NCBI GenBank assembly: GCA_023382535.1
Contig: JAHDWA010000081.1
Coordinates: 1-37,293 of the forward strand
Direction: 5' to 3'
Origin: Anaerolineae bacterium
GTDB taxonomy: Bacteria > Chloroflexota > Anaerolineae > 4572-78 > J111
DNA: 37,293 nt
Part shown: positions 1-7,846 of the stretch, piece after piece
Layout of the letters: every line of letters starts with the position of its first letter
How positions within the stretch are numbered: the first letter of the stretch is position 1
The notes under the pieces: generated by a model
The model's input: the letters and a program-made list of their open reading frames with translations, nothing else
Databases searched by the model: none
Told to the model about the DNA's origin: nothing
Translations under genes and position numbers: made by a program

Positions 1-851
1 GCCAATTCCTGAGCATAGATCACCCGCTTGAGTTCCACTTTATCGGGTGTGACCAGTTCGGCGGCGGCAGACGGGGTGGGAGCGCGCACGTCGGCCACAA
101 AATCGGCGATGGTGAAATCAACCTCGTGGCCGATGCCGGTAATGAGCGGAATGGGGCAGGCTGCTATCGCCCGCGCCAAACGTTCGTCGTTAAACGCCCA
201 CAGGTCCTCCAGGCTGCCGCCGCCCCGGGCCAGAATGATGACGCCCACCTGCTGCTGTGCAACCGCGGCCAGTGCAGAGATTAGTTGCAGGGGCGCGCTC
301 TCACCCTGCACCTGCGCCGGCCCCAAAATCACCTCGGCGATGGGATAACGCCGGGCCAGCACGTTGAGGACATCACTTAAGGCTGCTCCCGTCGGCGAGG
401 TGACCAGGCCAATTTTCTGTGGGAAGGGGGGCAGCGGCTTCTTCAACTCGGCGTCAAACAAACCCTCCGCCGCCAGCCTGGCTTTAATCCGTTCAAACTG
501 GGCCGCCAGCGCCCCCTGTCCGGCAGGCTGAAGATCATCCACATAGAATTGATAATTCCCACCGGCTTCGTAAACGGAAACCCGGCCGTGGGCCAGCACC
601 GCTTCGCCTTCTCGCTGGGGCAGGTAAACCAGTTGGCTTGCCTGCGACCGCCAAATCACACAACGCAGACTGGCGGCGGCATCCTTGAGAGTGAAGTAAA
701 TATGGCCCGACGTGGCCGCCTTCCAGTTGGAGATTTCCCCTTCCAGCCACAGGTCTTGCAAGGTCAGGTCGGCCTCAAGTTTGCGGCGGATATAGGCATT
801 AACCGCGCTCACGCTGAGCACGCGGGGGGCATAGTCAAAGAGAGGCAACAT
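1..851 (-). CDS. xseA: Exodeoxyribonuclease VII large subunit, 3' end cut by window edge
   Basis: Catalytic subunit of exonuclease VII, which with XseB degrades single-stranded DNA into short acid-soluble oligonucleotides in the cytoplasm. About 283 codons are present and the C-terminal coiled-coil region lies beyond the left edge. Translation gives the N-terminal OB-fold (residues about 8-100, including a GEISNWK stretch and SGHIYFTLKD), then the catalytic domain with IGLVTSPTGAALSDVL, ILARGGGSLEDLWAFNDE and GIGHEVDFTIADFVADVRAP, all hallmark XseA motifs. The ATG at 851 begins the conserved N-terminus. A short perfect hairpin (GCCCGT/ACGGGC, 867-881) lies just upstream and may structure the leader. 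The small-subunit gene xseB is not in view and may lie past the edge. Identity is secure. Confidence 0.95.
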   Translation of the reverse strand, partial: MLPLFDYAPRVLSVSAVNAYIRRKLEADLTLQDLWLEGEISNWKAATSGHIYFTLKDAAASLRCVIWRSQASQLVYLPQREGEAVLAHGRVSVYEAGGNYQFYVDDLQPAGQGALAAQFERIKARLAAEGLFDAELKKPLPPFPQKIGLVTSPTGAALSDVLNVLARRYPIAEVILGPAQVQGESAPLQLISALAAVAQQQVGVIILARGGGSLEDLWAFNDERLARAIAACPIPLITGIGHEVDFTIADFVADVRAPTPSAAAELVTPDKVELKRVIYAQEL

Positions 852-953
852 CTTGGATTTTAGACTGCCCGTCTGACGGGCGTGGATTTACGATTTATAC
901 CGCAAGCGCCCTCTGCGCGCCTTCGGCGTCTTTTAGGACGATTTTGGATAATG

Positions 954-1220
954 TTAGACGACAAGTGGAATTGCCTCAACTTGGGGTTGATAGCCTAAGC
1001 GGGCTAAGAGCGCCGCGCAATCTTCCCAGGACAAGCCAAATTCACGCACATCAGCCAGACCCAACCGCGCCAGAATGTCACTGATCGTTTCACTATCATG
1101 CATCTCTAACTCACCCTCGTTCAGGGTATTTTCAGCCCAATCTACCAATTGCGCCAGGGTTATGTGCTGATTCAAATAGGCCAATATTTGGTCACGAACT
1201 AATTCTTTGGTGATGAGCAT
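954..1220 (-). CDS. Small conserved-looking protein, second gene of a two-gene cassette
   Basis: An 88-residue acidic, apparently all-helical protein that I do not recognise. It has no signal peptide or membrane segment. The motif LVDWAEN near residues 25-31 and DILARLGLADVREFGL near 48-63 look like packed amphipathic helices. The ATG at 1220 is preceded by GAGGTG. It follows the gene at 1230-1469 by only 9 bp and the pair shares an upstream promoter, so they are surely co-transcribed. Small size, tight pairing and separation from neighbours resemble toxin-antitoxin or other two-protein modules, but no toxin fold or catalytic motif is visible, so that reading is only inference. Confidence 0.7.
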   Translation of the reverse strand: MLITKELVRDQILAYLNQHITLAQLVDWAENTLNEGELEMHDSETISDILARLGLADVREFGLSWEDCAALLARLGYQPQVEAIPLVV

Positions 1221-1229
1221 TGTTTCACC

Positions 1230-1469
1230 TCAATTTACCTTTTGGTGTCCCCTATCAAAAGGGAACTTTTCATGAACCTCAATGAGTATCCCTTCACTGT
1301 TATAGATCTCCTGGTAAAATTTAGTCGTCTGCTCATTGACGTCAACTTCTTTAACGTAACGAGCATAGCTACCGAGACGTCCTGGCACATCCCGCCAATA
1401 ACGCCGTCCCTCGCCGGGAAAATCAATCCATTGGGGAAATTTTCGCTCGTTTTGTTCTCGATTTGCCAC
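1230..1469 (-). CDS. Small basic protein, first gene of a two-gene cassette
   Basis: A 79-residue protein starting at GTG (1469), with a weak GGGAAAT upstream. It is rich in aromatic and charged residues: a segment WIDFPGEGRRYWRDVPGR (about 14-31), then ARYVKEVD and TKFYQEIYN, ending with a basic tail. The pattern suggests a small beta-rich fold. I recognise the general style of this protein but cannot name a family. It is the promoter-proximal member of the pair with 954-1220; a TATAAT element lies about 22 bp upstream of the start. A second frame opening at 1480 overlaps it but lacks any protein-like pattern. Function unknown. Confidence 0.7.
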   Translation of the reverse strand: MANREQNERKFPQWIDFPGEGRRYWRDVPGRLGSYARYVKEVDVNEQTTKFYQEIYNSEGILIEVHEKFPFDRGHQKVN

Positions 1470-1491
1470 TTATTTCCCAAGTTGTCAGTAA

Positions 1492-1518
1492 ATTATACCT
1501 GCCATGTAGTTTTTTCAA
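1492..1518 (-). promoter_or_regulatory. Sigma-70-type promoter of the two-gene cassette
   Basis: On the minus strand TTGAAA (1518-1513) is followed after 15 bp by a perfect TATAAT (1497-1492). Transcription would begin near 1485, giving a short leader before the GTG at 1469. The 15-bp spacer is shorter than ideal. Confidence 0.5.
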
Positions 1519-1593
1519 CTATCGCGCATTTTGATTTTAGGAATGGACTGTTCTAATCCAATCAATACTTATCATCTATCGGCTAACTTCTTT

Positions 1594-4266
1594 TTATACC
1601 ACCTGCACCGTAAACAACCCTCGCGTATCCGCATCAGCCTCCAACTCGGCTCGCAAAGCCTCGGCGCGGGAGCGGGAGAGCAGCATCGAAACCAGGCGGA
1701 CCTGCTGGTCGGCGGAGCCATCTTCTTTGCGAAAGACGGCTTTGGTGAACTGGCCCTGGATTGGGATGGTAAAGCTTTGGCCCAAAAATTCCACGGTGTA
1801 ATTGCCCAATTCGGTGGCATAAACCTCAAAACCGCCGATGCCCCACTCCGGCTTGCTGCCGCTGGTCACCTGCTGCCGCCGCCCGCTGGGGCTGGTGATG
1901 GTGATGACCGCGTTGGCTACGCCAATATCGCCGACCAGCAGGGGCAGGCCGGTTCCCTGGGACAGGTCTACCTGCCACCCCTCTGACGGCGGCGCGGGGA
2001 GCTGCAAGGTCAGGGTCACTTTTTCCTGGCCGTTGTTGGCCACCGTTTGGCTGATATCGCTGTCGGCGACTGTGATCACGTAGCTGCCCGCGGTCAGATT
2101 GGCAAAAGCGAAGTAACCCTGGGCATTGGTCGTCGCCGTTAAGTTCAGCCCATTACCGGTCAACCGGACAAACCAATCGGGGACAGGCCGGTTGAGGTAA
2201 TCAAGCAGGATACCTTCGATGATTCCTGTCCCCTGGGCGGGGCCGGTTTGGCGGAAAGTGAGCCGGGTAAACTGGCCGTTCATGGGAATATCAAAACGAT
2301 ACCCGGCGACTTCCAGGACATACGTCCCGATTTTGTTGGCGTAAATTTCAAACCCACCGGGGCCGAACTCCGGCTTGGAGCCGGAGACGACGACAACCGA
2401 AGGGCCGCCAGGAGGGGTGATCCGAATGGGTACATTGGGCTGAATCCAATTGCCCACCAGCAGGGGCAGGCCGGGACCACGCACGGCGTCCACGACGATG
2501 GGGGGCCGGGTCGGGGCCGACAGGGTTAAATTGACGGTCAACTGCTGGCCGCCGGCTACGATTAAATTGGTTTGACGAATGCCGTAATCAGGCACTTCCA
2601 GGGTATAGGTTCCGGCAGGAACGTTGCTGAAGCCATAGCGCCCATCGGCCTGGCTCCGGGCTTCGACCGTCTGGCCGGCGCCCATCAAAACGACGCGGAT
2701 ATTAGCGGCCGGCTGGCCGGCCTGGTCGGTTATGAGGCCCACAATCGCCCCGGTCTGGACAGGCGGGGTGATCGGGCCAATCGTCACGCCGGTGTAGTAA
2801 TGTTTGATAATGGCCTCATAGGGCTGCCCTTGCGAGGCAAAGGCCCGCGCCCCATACTGGCATAAGCCAACACCGTGTCCAAGCTTTTCCCCTTTGTCGG
2901 GGCAGGGGACGCCGCGCAGATAAGGCACGGGCGCACCCTTGAAGACATCCTCGTTGTTAAGGGTATGGCCGCCGCAGTTAGCCGAGAAGATACCGTTCAC
3001 CGTCTGGCCGTTGTAGCGGGCCACGAGGTTTCTGGTAAGTTGAATGGCTTCGTCGGATTTAGGGTGAACCTTAGTTGGATCGAAGTTTTGACAATGGGCC
3101 GGGCTGGTACAGATATCGGCGTTGGGGTGGCGGGGATGCTCGATGGCGTATTGAGCATAGCTGCGGGCAGCCACAGCCTGAGCTTTGACCGCCTCGGCGG
3201 GCCACAGGGCCGGCATTTCCGCGGGAACGACCGCCCGCAGGTACTCCTCCAAAAGCATCACCTTTACCGTGCCGTCATCGAATAAAACCCGAATGGTGGG
3301 TGCGGGGGTATCTTCGCCCGGTTCGGCTTCACTGCCGGTGGTAATCGGCACTTCCGGCATACTTTCCAAGCGAGCCAGGTGATCGGACAGGTTGCGGACG
3401 CGCTGCACCCAGGAGTTAGCGATGTTACCGGGACTGTTGGTTGGGTCCAGCCAGAGAAAGTAGGTTACAGCAATAACGCGGGCGTCGCTCAGGCATTGCC
3501 GGGCATGGTAGATGACCTGTTCGGTAAAATCGGGATCGCTTGCACCGAAGTTACCGGCTTCATCAATGAGGATTTTGGCCTTGATCTGGTAGCGGGTCTC
3601 AAACAATTTCAGCACGCGCCGCCAGCGAAAGGCGTACCACGAAGAAAGAACCGGGTCGTAAAGCCAGGCGCGCTCAGAGCCGCCGGCATGGCCCCAGTAG
3701 GAGTGGAAACAAATGATATTGTTGAAATAATCGCGGATGGTCTCGTACAAGTAATCGTAGCCAGCCCAGCCTTCGGTGGGCTGGCCGTTGTCGTCCGGCG
3801 AACCGTCCTCGTGATGGCCAAAGGCAAAGGGCGGTGTAACCAGCTTCATGTCCGGCACGCGGCTTTTGATAACATCGGCGGTCATGCGGACCCATTGGGC
3901 GTACTTTTGATAAAATTCGGGCGTGGTGTAGAGGGATTGGTGACCCACATTCCGGTCGCCATTTTCGTAGTGCAGATTCATCTCATTGGCAAAGTAGACA
4001 TAGGGGTCGAGCGCCTTCATATCATTCCATTTGCTGGCAACCTGCTCGCCCAGGCCTCGGGCAAAGCCAACCGGGTCCTGCTGCCAGTTGAAGGGGTGTT
4101 GAAAACGGACAATGATAGGGACGTCGGGATGGGCCGCCTTGTAACCGAAGACGCCGTTCACCCCCAGATAATCGTAGAAACAGGTCAATGCACCAGGACG
4201 CCAACTCAGCATTTGGGCGGGATCGCCCGGATGACCATTGGCGACCCACAAACCAGGGCGACGCAT
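1594..4266 (-). CDS. Glycosidase-like / SpoIID fusion protein with duplicated beta modules
   Basis: 890 residues in clear modules. Residues 1-300 resemble a clan GH-A glycoside hydrolase barrel: FANEMN gives an Asn94-Glu95 pair typical of the acid/base position, and ILIDEAGNFG gives Glu236 as a possible nucleophile. Residues about 325-500 form a SpoIID/LytB domain, with VVPAEM (Glu350 matches the SpoIID catalytic glutamate), AVAARSYAQY, SANCGGHT and LGHGVGLCQYGA. SpoIID is a lytic transglycosylase on denuded glycan strands. Residues about 505-860 hold two copies of a unit made of a carboxypeptidase-regulatory-like domain plus a second beta module (shared phrases GLPLLVG and SGSKPE). No signal peptide is visible, although the ATG has an excellent AGGAGG upstream. 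A cell-wall or glycan role is likely; export route is unclear. Confidence 0.85.
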   Translation of the reverse strand: MRRPGLWVANGHPGDPAQMLSWRPGALTCFYDYLGVNGVFGYKAAHPDVPIIVRFQHPFNWQQDPVGFARGLGEQVASKWNDMKALDPYVYFANEMNLHYENGDRNVGHQSLYTTPEFYQKYAQWVRMTADVIKSRVPDMKLVTPPFAFGHHEDGSPDDNGQPTEGWAGYDYLYETIRDYFNNIICFHSYWGHAGGSERAWLYDPVLSSWYAFRWRRVLKLFETRYQIKAKILIDEAGNFGASDPDFTEQVIYHARQCLSDARVIAVTYFLWLDPTNSPGNIANSWVQRVRNLSDHLARLESMPEVPITTGSEAEPGEDTPAPTIRVLFDDGTVKVMLLEEYLRAVVPAEMPALWPAEAVKAQAVAARSYAQYAIEHPRHPNADICTSPAHCQNFDPTKVHPKSDEAIQLTRNLVARYNGQTVNGIFSANCGGHTLNNEDVFKGAPVPYLRGVPCPDKGEKLGHGVGLCQYGARAFASQGQPYEAIIKHYYTGVTIGPITPPVQTGAIVGLITDQAGQPAANIRVVLMGAGQTVEARSQADGRYGFSNVPAGTYTLEVPDYGIRQTNLIVAGGQQLTVNLTLSAPTRPPIVVDAVRGPGLPLLVGNWIQPNVPIRITPPGGPSVVVVSGSKPEFGPGGFEIYANKIGTYVLEVAGYRFDIPMNGQFTRLTFRQTGPAQGTGIIEGILLDYLNRPVPDWFVRLTGNGLNLTATTNAQGYFAFANLTAGSYVITVADSDISQTVANNGQEKVTLTLQLPAPPSEGWQVDLSQGTGLPLLVGDIGVANAVITITSPSGRRQQVTSGSKPEWGIGGFEVYATELGNYTVEFLGQSFTIPIQGQFTKAVFRKEDGSADQQVRLVSMLLSRSRAEALRAELEADADTRGLFTVQVV

Positions 4267-4299
4267 AACGCCTCCTCAAACTCTTGCAGGGATGAACCT

Positions 4300-4327
4300 A
4301 TTATGACATAAAATGAGACAGATGCAA
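4300..4327 (-). promoter_or_regulatory. Promoter of the glycosidase-like/SpoIID gene
   Basis: On the minus strand TTGCAT (4327-4322) and CATAAT (4305-4300) are separated by 16 bp, about 34 bp upstream of the ATG at 4266 and downstream of the tandem hairpins that end the preceding gene. Confidence 0.45.
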
Positions 4328-4351
4328 GCACTACCCGGATTTTAAAGCAAC

Positions 4352-4381
4352 GAGGAGTCCAAAGTGGACTTTGGACTCCTC
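4352..4381 (-). terminator. Perfect hairpin after the 100-residue gene
   Basis: A perfect inverted repeat with 14-bp arms (GAGGAGTCCAAAGT, 4352-4365; partner 4368-4381) separated by GG, so the loop opens to about four bases. On the minus strand it follows the stop codon at 4423 and is trailed by GTTGCTTTAAAA, a poor U-tract; on the plus strand it is followed by TTGTTATTT. It could stop transcription from either side, but could equally be a mobile palindromic repeat. Confidence 0.45.
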
Positions 4382-4395
4382 TTGTTATTTACGCT

Positions 4396-4421
4396 GGACA
4401 AGCTGAAGCTTGTCCTACAAG
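4396..4421 (-). repeat. Short palindromic repeat, copy 1
   Basis: GGACAAGCT (4396-4404), GA, then AGCTTGTCC (4407-4415) make a perfect 9-bp hairpin, directly followed by TACAAG. On the minus strand it begins immediately after the TAA of the gene at 4423-4725. The 15-mer AGCTTGTCCTACAAG recurs at 6293-6307, again exactly at a gene's stop codon. This is the behaviour of a dispersed REP-like element. Confidence 0.6.
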
Positions 4422-4422
4422 G

Positions 4423-4725
4423 TTAAAGCAACTGAAAACGGCTGGTCGCCCGCACGATTTTGAAATTAAAGTTGGTCACTAACTCAAACAGTTTAGTTTG
4501 CAGCTTCTGCCAATCATGGCTGCTCAAAACAGACTGCATGGTCGGCAAGTCTTCGGCCACACAGCCGGTGAGAATCTGGGGACCTTCGCCAAAAACCGTA
4601 TACCAGGCCTCGGTCGGCTGGACGCCTAGTTTCATAATCCCAGGGGCAAATTCACGGACAATAAATTCAAAATACTCACTTTCAGAACCGGGCTTAATGT
4701 CCCAACTCATCAATATCTTAACCAT
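4423..4725 (-). CDS. Small dimeric alpha-beta-barrel-like protein
   Basis: 100 residues, soluble, no signal peptide. The start MVKILMSWDIKPGSESEYFEFIVREFAPG and the later alternation of strands and helices resemble the ferredoxin-like dimeric alpha-beta barrel proteins (NIPSNAP/EthD/ABM-like). This is a fold-level guess; no catalytic residue can be named. The ATG at 4725 has AAGGA about 9 bp upstream. It is a single gene with its own likely promoter and a following pair of hairpins. Function unknown. Confidence 0.7.
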   Translation of the reverse strand: MVKILMSWDIKPGSESEYFEFIVREFAPGIMKLGVQPTEAWYTVFGEGPQILTGCVAEDLPTMQSVLSSHDWQKLQTKLFELVTNFNFKIVRATSRFQLL

Positions 4726-4767
4726 AAATGTTATCCTTCAGGAGGTGTCTACGAGCCGACAGACAAG

Positions 4768-4794
4768 ATTGTAGCAGAGAGGATAGCAGAACAA
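4768..4794 (-). promoter_or_regulatory. Possible promoter of the 100-residue gene
   Basis: On the minus strand TTGTTC (4794-4789), a 15-bp spacer and TACAAT (4773-4768) lie about 43 bp upstream of the ATG at 4725. The short spacer lowers confidence. Confidence 0.3.
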
Positions 4795-4841
4795 GGTCAT
4801 TTCTGCAAGTTGTTTAAATAACCGCTGACCACCCACAGGAT

Positions 4842-6125
4842 TTACAGGGTAACAATTTCTGCCTCGCCCAGCAGATTACCCAACACTTGCCCCTGGCCAA
4901 AAGGACCGACAACAGCCAGGTTATAAGCACGAGGGGTGATGATTTTCTGGGCCACTGCCAGGACATCCTCGGCGGTTACGGCATCATAGATTTGCAAAAC
5001 TTCTTCCGGGGTCCGAATGTCGTCCAGGAATAAGGCCTGATAAGCCACCCAGGCTGCCCGGCTAAAACTGTCTTCCAGTCCCAAGACCAGGCGGCCTTTG
5101 AGGTACTCTTTGACTTTGTGCAACTCGGCGGAGGGGATTGGTTCCATACGCAGGCGGTCCAGCTCGGCCAGGATGGCTTGCAAGGCTTCCGGGGCGCGTT
5201 CCGGGTCAACGCCGGCATAGACCACCAGCGAGCCGGTGTCCTGAAGCAAATTAAGGCTGGAGTCCACCGCGTAAGCCAGCCCTTTTTCTTCACGAATGTT
5301 CAAGAAGAGACGGGAACTCATGCCCTCGCCCAAGACGGCGTTGAGCACACTGAGAGCATATCGCTCTGGGTCGTGTCGAGAGAGGCCGGGCAGGGCCAGG
5401 CAAAGATGCCCCTGCTCGATGGCTCGATCTTCGACGTGCCAGCGGGCTTTGGTTTGAGGCTGCGGAACCGGCTCAAACTGCGGTATCTGGCGTGGTTCCC
5501 AATCACCTAATAAAGCCGCCAGCTCGGCCAGGATGTGATCCGGGTCAAAAGCTCCGCCAATGGCAACTAAAGTATTTCCGGGGTGGTAGCTGGCAGTAAA
5601 GTAGGCCGCCAGCGAGTCGCGGCTCAGGCTGGTCAGGCTTTCAGGAGTGCCAACAATGTTGTGCCCCAGCGGATGGGTGGGCCATAACACCTGGTCCAGC
5701 AGCACATTGGCCCAGCTATCGGGCGAGTCATAAATCATGTTCAGCTCTTCGCCAATCACGTAGCGTTCTTTTTCAAACTCAGTCGGCTCGAAAAGAGGAT
5801 GCCGGACCATATCCGCCAGAACATCCAGAGCGGTGCTGGCTTGCGCAGCGGCTACTTTGGCATAATAAACCGTTGCCTCCTGGCTGGTGTAGGCATTGCT
5901 CATCCCGCCCACCCCTTCAATCGTTTCGGCGATAATTCTGGCGCTGGGCCGCCGGGTAGTGCCCTTAAAAAGCATATGCTCGATAAAATGAGAAACGCCC
6001 GCTTCCGCCGGGCGCTCGTAACGAGACCCGACTCGCACAAAAATACCGAGGCTGACCGATTGAAAGCCGGATACCGGCACGAAGTAAATTCTTAGCCCAT
6101 TGGCTAGCGTATGGAGTTGATACAT
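4842..6125 (-). CDS. M16 family zinc metallopeptidase
   Basis: 427 residues, the usual length for a two-domain M16B processing-peptidase-like protein. The inverted zinc motif is intact: VSHFIEHMLFKG gives His46, Glu49 and His50, and Glu127 in IGEELNM sits 76 residues after His50, as expected for the third ligand. The C-terminal half (from about residue 180) carries the second, non-catalytic M16 domain with EKGLAYAVDS and the usual LDRL/KEYLKGRL helices. No signal peptide is present, so it is probably cytoplasmic, like the YmxG/PqqL-type enzymes of Gram-positive bacteria. AAGGA lies about 13 bp before the ATG. It is a stand-alone gene downstream of the surface-protein block but separated from it by a terminator. 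Confidence 0.93.
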   Translation of the reverse strand: MYQLHTLANGLRIYFVPVSGFQSVSLGIFVRVGSRYERPAEAGVSHFIEHMLFKGTTRRPSARIIAETIEGVGGMSNAYTSQEATVYYAKVAAAQASTALDVLADMVRHPLFEPTEFEKERYVIGEELNMIYDSPDSWANVLLDQVLWPTHPLGHNIVGTPESLTSLSRDSLAAYFTASYHPGNTLVAIGGAFDPDHILAELAALLGDWEPRQIPQFEPVPQPQTKARWHVEDRAIEQGHLCLALPGLSRHDPERYALSVLNAVLGEGMSSRLFLNIREEKGLAYAVDSSLNLLQDTGSLVVYAGVDPERAPEALQAILAELDRLRMEPIPSAELHKVKEYLKGRLVLGLEDSFSRAAWVAYQALFLDDIRTPEEVLQIYDAVTAEDVLAVAQKIITPRAYNLAVVGPFGQGQVLGNLLGEAEIVTL

Positions 6126-6199
6126 AAACAGTCTATTTTCCTTGGGAAGGTGACTGGCAACTGGTTAGCTAAGGCAAAAGCGCCGGTCACCTGAGTAGT

Positions 6200-6232
6200 A
6201 AAAAAACAGGCTGCGCTTGAAGGCGCAGCCTG
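6200..6232 (-). terminator. Rho-independent terminator of the surface-protein cluster
   Basis: On the minus strand CAGGCTGCGC (6232-6223), a 6-base loop and GCGCAGCCTG (6216-6207) form a perfect 10-bp stem directly followed by seven T (6206-6200). It lies about 70 bp beyond the stop of the gene at 6301. Confidence 0.88.
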
Positions 6233-6292
6233 AGTGATTATAAGCTGAGTCAGGCAAAGGTCAATTTTAGGCAGTTCTGTGAAAAAGTTGCC

Positions 6293-6307
6293 AGCTTGTC
6301 CTACAAG
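6293..6307 (-). repeat. Short repeat, copy 2, supplying a stop codon
   Basis: The 15-mer AGCTTGTCCTACAAG is shared with 4407-4421. On the minus strand the TAG inside it is the stop codon of the gene at 6301-7755. Here the second half of the palindrome is missing. Confidence 0.55.
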
Positions 6308-7755
6308 TCAAAGCGGCGACGCCAAAAAGTGATCCCGCTGCCCAACACCAGCAACCCCAAAAAGAACACAGCCACAGCGACGGTGACGGACGGCCCTCTG
6401 GAAGCCGTATTATGAACGACGACCACCTCGCTTTGTCCAGCGCTATCGGTAGTGATAGCCAGCCTGGCTACACGGGACGCGCCGGTGGGAGCATGATCAA
6501 CCTCATCCCCAACCACCAACTCGGCCTCGGCCAGGTTGACTTCACCCCTTGGATCAAGGGCGTCCGTTGGCAAGTCAATCTCGCCTCCCGTCGAAGGCAT
6601 ATTGCTGGGCGGGACAAACTCGTCGCCGGCCGCCGGGGGATTGGCGGCTGAAGCTGCCGGCTGACCTGCTGCCGCCGGTTTGGCGCTGTCCGCAGCCGGC
6701 TCAAGCAAACTTCCTCCGGTGGTCGGCGCTTCGGCAGGCGGGACAAATTCCGCGCCCTCGCTGCCGGCCACGCCTGAGGCAGCTAACACCGGCGATTCAT
6801 CGCTGCCCACCGTAAAGTCAAGCCAGGCTTGATCGGCGGCGCTTTCGCGGTAGAAGAGGGTGGCAGTATTCCGAATCTTGGTCCCGCCGAGCAAATCCAC
6901 ATCGGCATTGATCGTCAGCCGGATTGCTGCTTTGGCTTTAGAGGCCAGTTTATCCCAATAGAGTACAACTAACTGCCCGTCTTCGCCGCCATCAACAATT
7001 TGGCCGTAGGTGGGATCTACCGAACTGTTTACCTGTAATGCTTTAAACCCTCGCGGCATCAAATCGGTGACAATAACGTTGGTGATGTCGGTGGGTAGGT
7101 TGTTTTCAACAGTTAGGGTAACTTCAAAGTTACTATCCGGAGTGATGGTCTGGCTGGGGGCGGCCATATCAATTTTGGCCGGCGGATCCACTCGTGAACC
7201 ACTAAAAACGGCGATATTCGCCACAGTGGGATAGGTGCAGTTGAGGTATATCCCGGCATCCTGGATAAGCGATTGAAGCTGGGTCTGCCCCGGGGCTACG
7301 CCGACGTGTAATTTGGCAATACCCACACCCAAGCCGCCAAGGCTGTAATTCCCATCGCTGGCACTGCGGGTGGCCGTCCGCCAGCTCCCGGTTTTTAATT
7401 CAACGCCCATATCAGCCTGCGGGCCCGAACCCCAATTGATGACCTGGCCCGTTGTCGCGGCACAGCCTGGTACTACGGGGCCGGCTTCTGCAGGGACGTT
7501 GCCGGTACCACCACTGGTAACGCCGCCGCCCGTGCCGCCGCCAGCACCGCCTTCATCACCACCACCACCGCCAGTGCCGCCACCGCCGCCACCACCACCG
7601 CCGCCACCACCGCCGCCGCCACCTGGCTCGGCGGGTGGGCGAGGGTCCTGGGCGGGTGGACTGGCGTGAACGACCGCCAGCAGATTTACTCCGATTAGCC
7701 CTGCTACCATTAGCCCGATCATTAAGCGAAATAGGATTTTATTTCTGTTTTTCAT
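6301..7755 (-). CDS. Membrane-anchored surface protein with poly-Gly tract and DUF11 domain
   Basis: 484 residues. A signal peptide covers about 1-31 (basic start, hydrophobic core, then VVHASPPAQ). It is followed by an uninterrupted 16-Gly run (codons 7576-7623) and a Gly/Thr-rich stretch, a carboxypeptidase-like beta segment (TRSASDGNYSLGGLGVG), one DUF11-type beta-sandwich (about 205-315, VENNLPTDITNVIVTD and LMPRGF), a Pro/Ala-rich linker, and a C-terminal membrane helix (about 455-477) ending in RRRFDL. The last domain is therefore outside and the C-terminus inside. Two internal PTTGG/PSTGG motifs are too far from the membrane helix to be sortase signals. It is the last of three DUF11 genes in the same orientation. 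Probably an envelope or S-layer-associated protein; no enzyme activity is suggested. Confidence 0.82.
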   Translation of the reverse strand: MKNRNKILFRLMIGLMVAGLIGVNLLAVVHASPPAQDPRPPAEPGGGGGGGGGGGGGGGGTGGGGGDEGGAGGGTGGGVTSGGTGNVPAEAGPVVPGCAATTGQVINWGSGPQADMGVELKTGSWRTATRSASDGNYSLGGLGVGIAKLHVGVAPGQTQLQSLIQDAGIYLNCTYPTVANIAVFSGSRVDPPAKIDMAAPSQTITPDSNFEVTLTVENNLPTDITNVIVTDLMPRGFKALQVNSSVDPTYGQIVDGGEDGQLVVLYWDKLASKAKAAIRLTINADVDLLGGTKIRNTATLFYRESAADQAWLDFTVGSDESPVLAASGVAGSEGAEFVPPAEAPTTGGSLLEPAADSAKPAAAGQPAASAANPPAAGDEFVPPSNMPSTGGEIDLPTDALDPRGEVNLAEAELVVGDEVDHAPTGASRVARLAITTDSAGQSEVVVVHNTASRGPSVTVAVAVFFLGLLVLGSGITFWRRRFDL

Positions 7756-7846
7756 TTGACCCCTATTCCTTTAATGGACCATCCATTTTCATACCTCTAT
7801 GTTACCATACATAAGAAGCCACGTCAATCTGCCTTATGTAAAGTCA

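Noticed and set aside
3379..4311. 310-codon open frame on the plus strand
   Set aside because: Lies opposite the well-supported glycosidase-like/SpoIID gene and shows no domain or ribosome site of its own.
6301..7755. PTTGG and PSTGG motifs as sortase signals
   Set aside because: They lie roughly 60-110 residues before the membrane helix instead of next to it, lack the LPxTG leucine, and no sortase gene is in the window.
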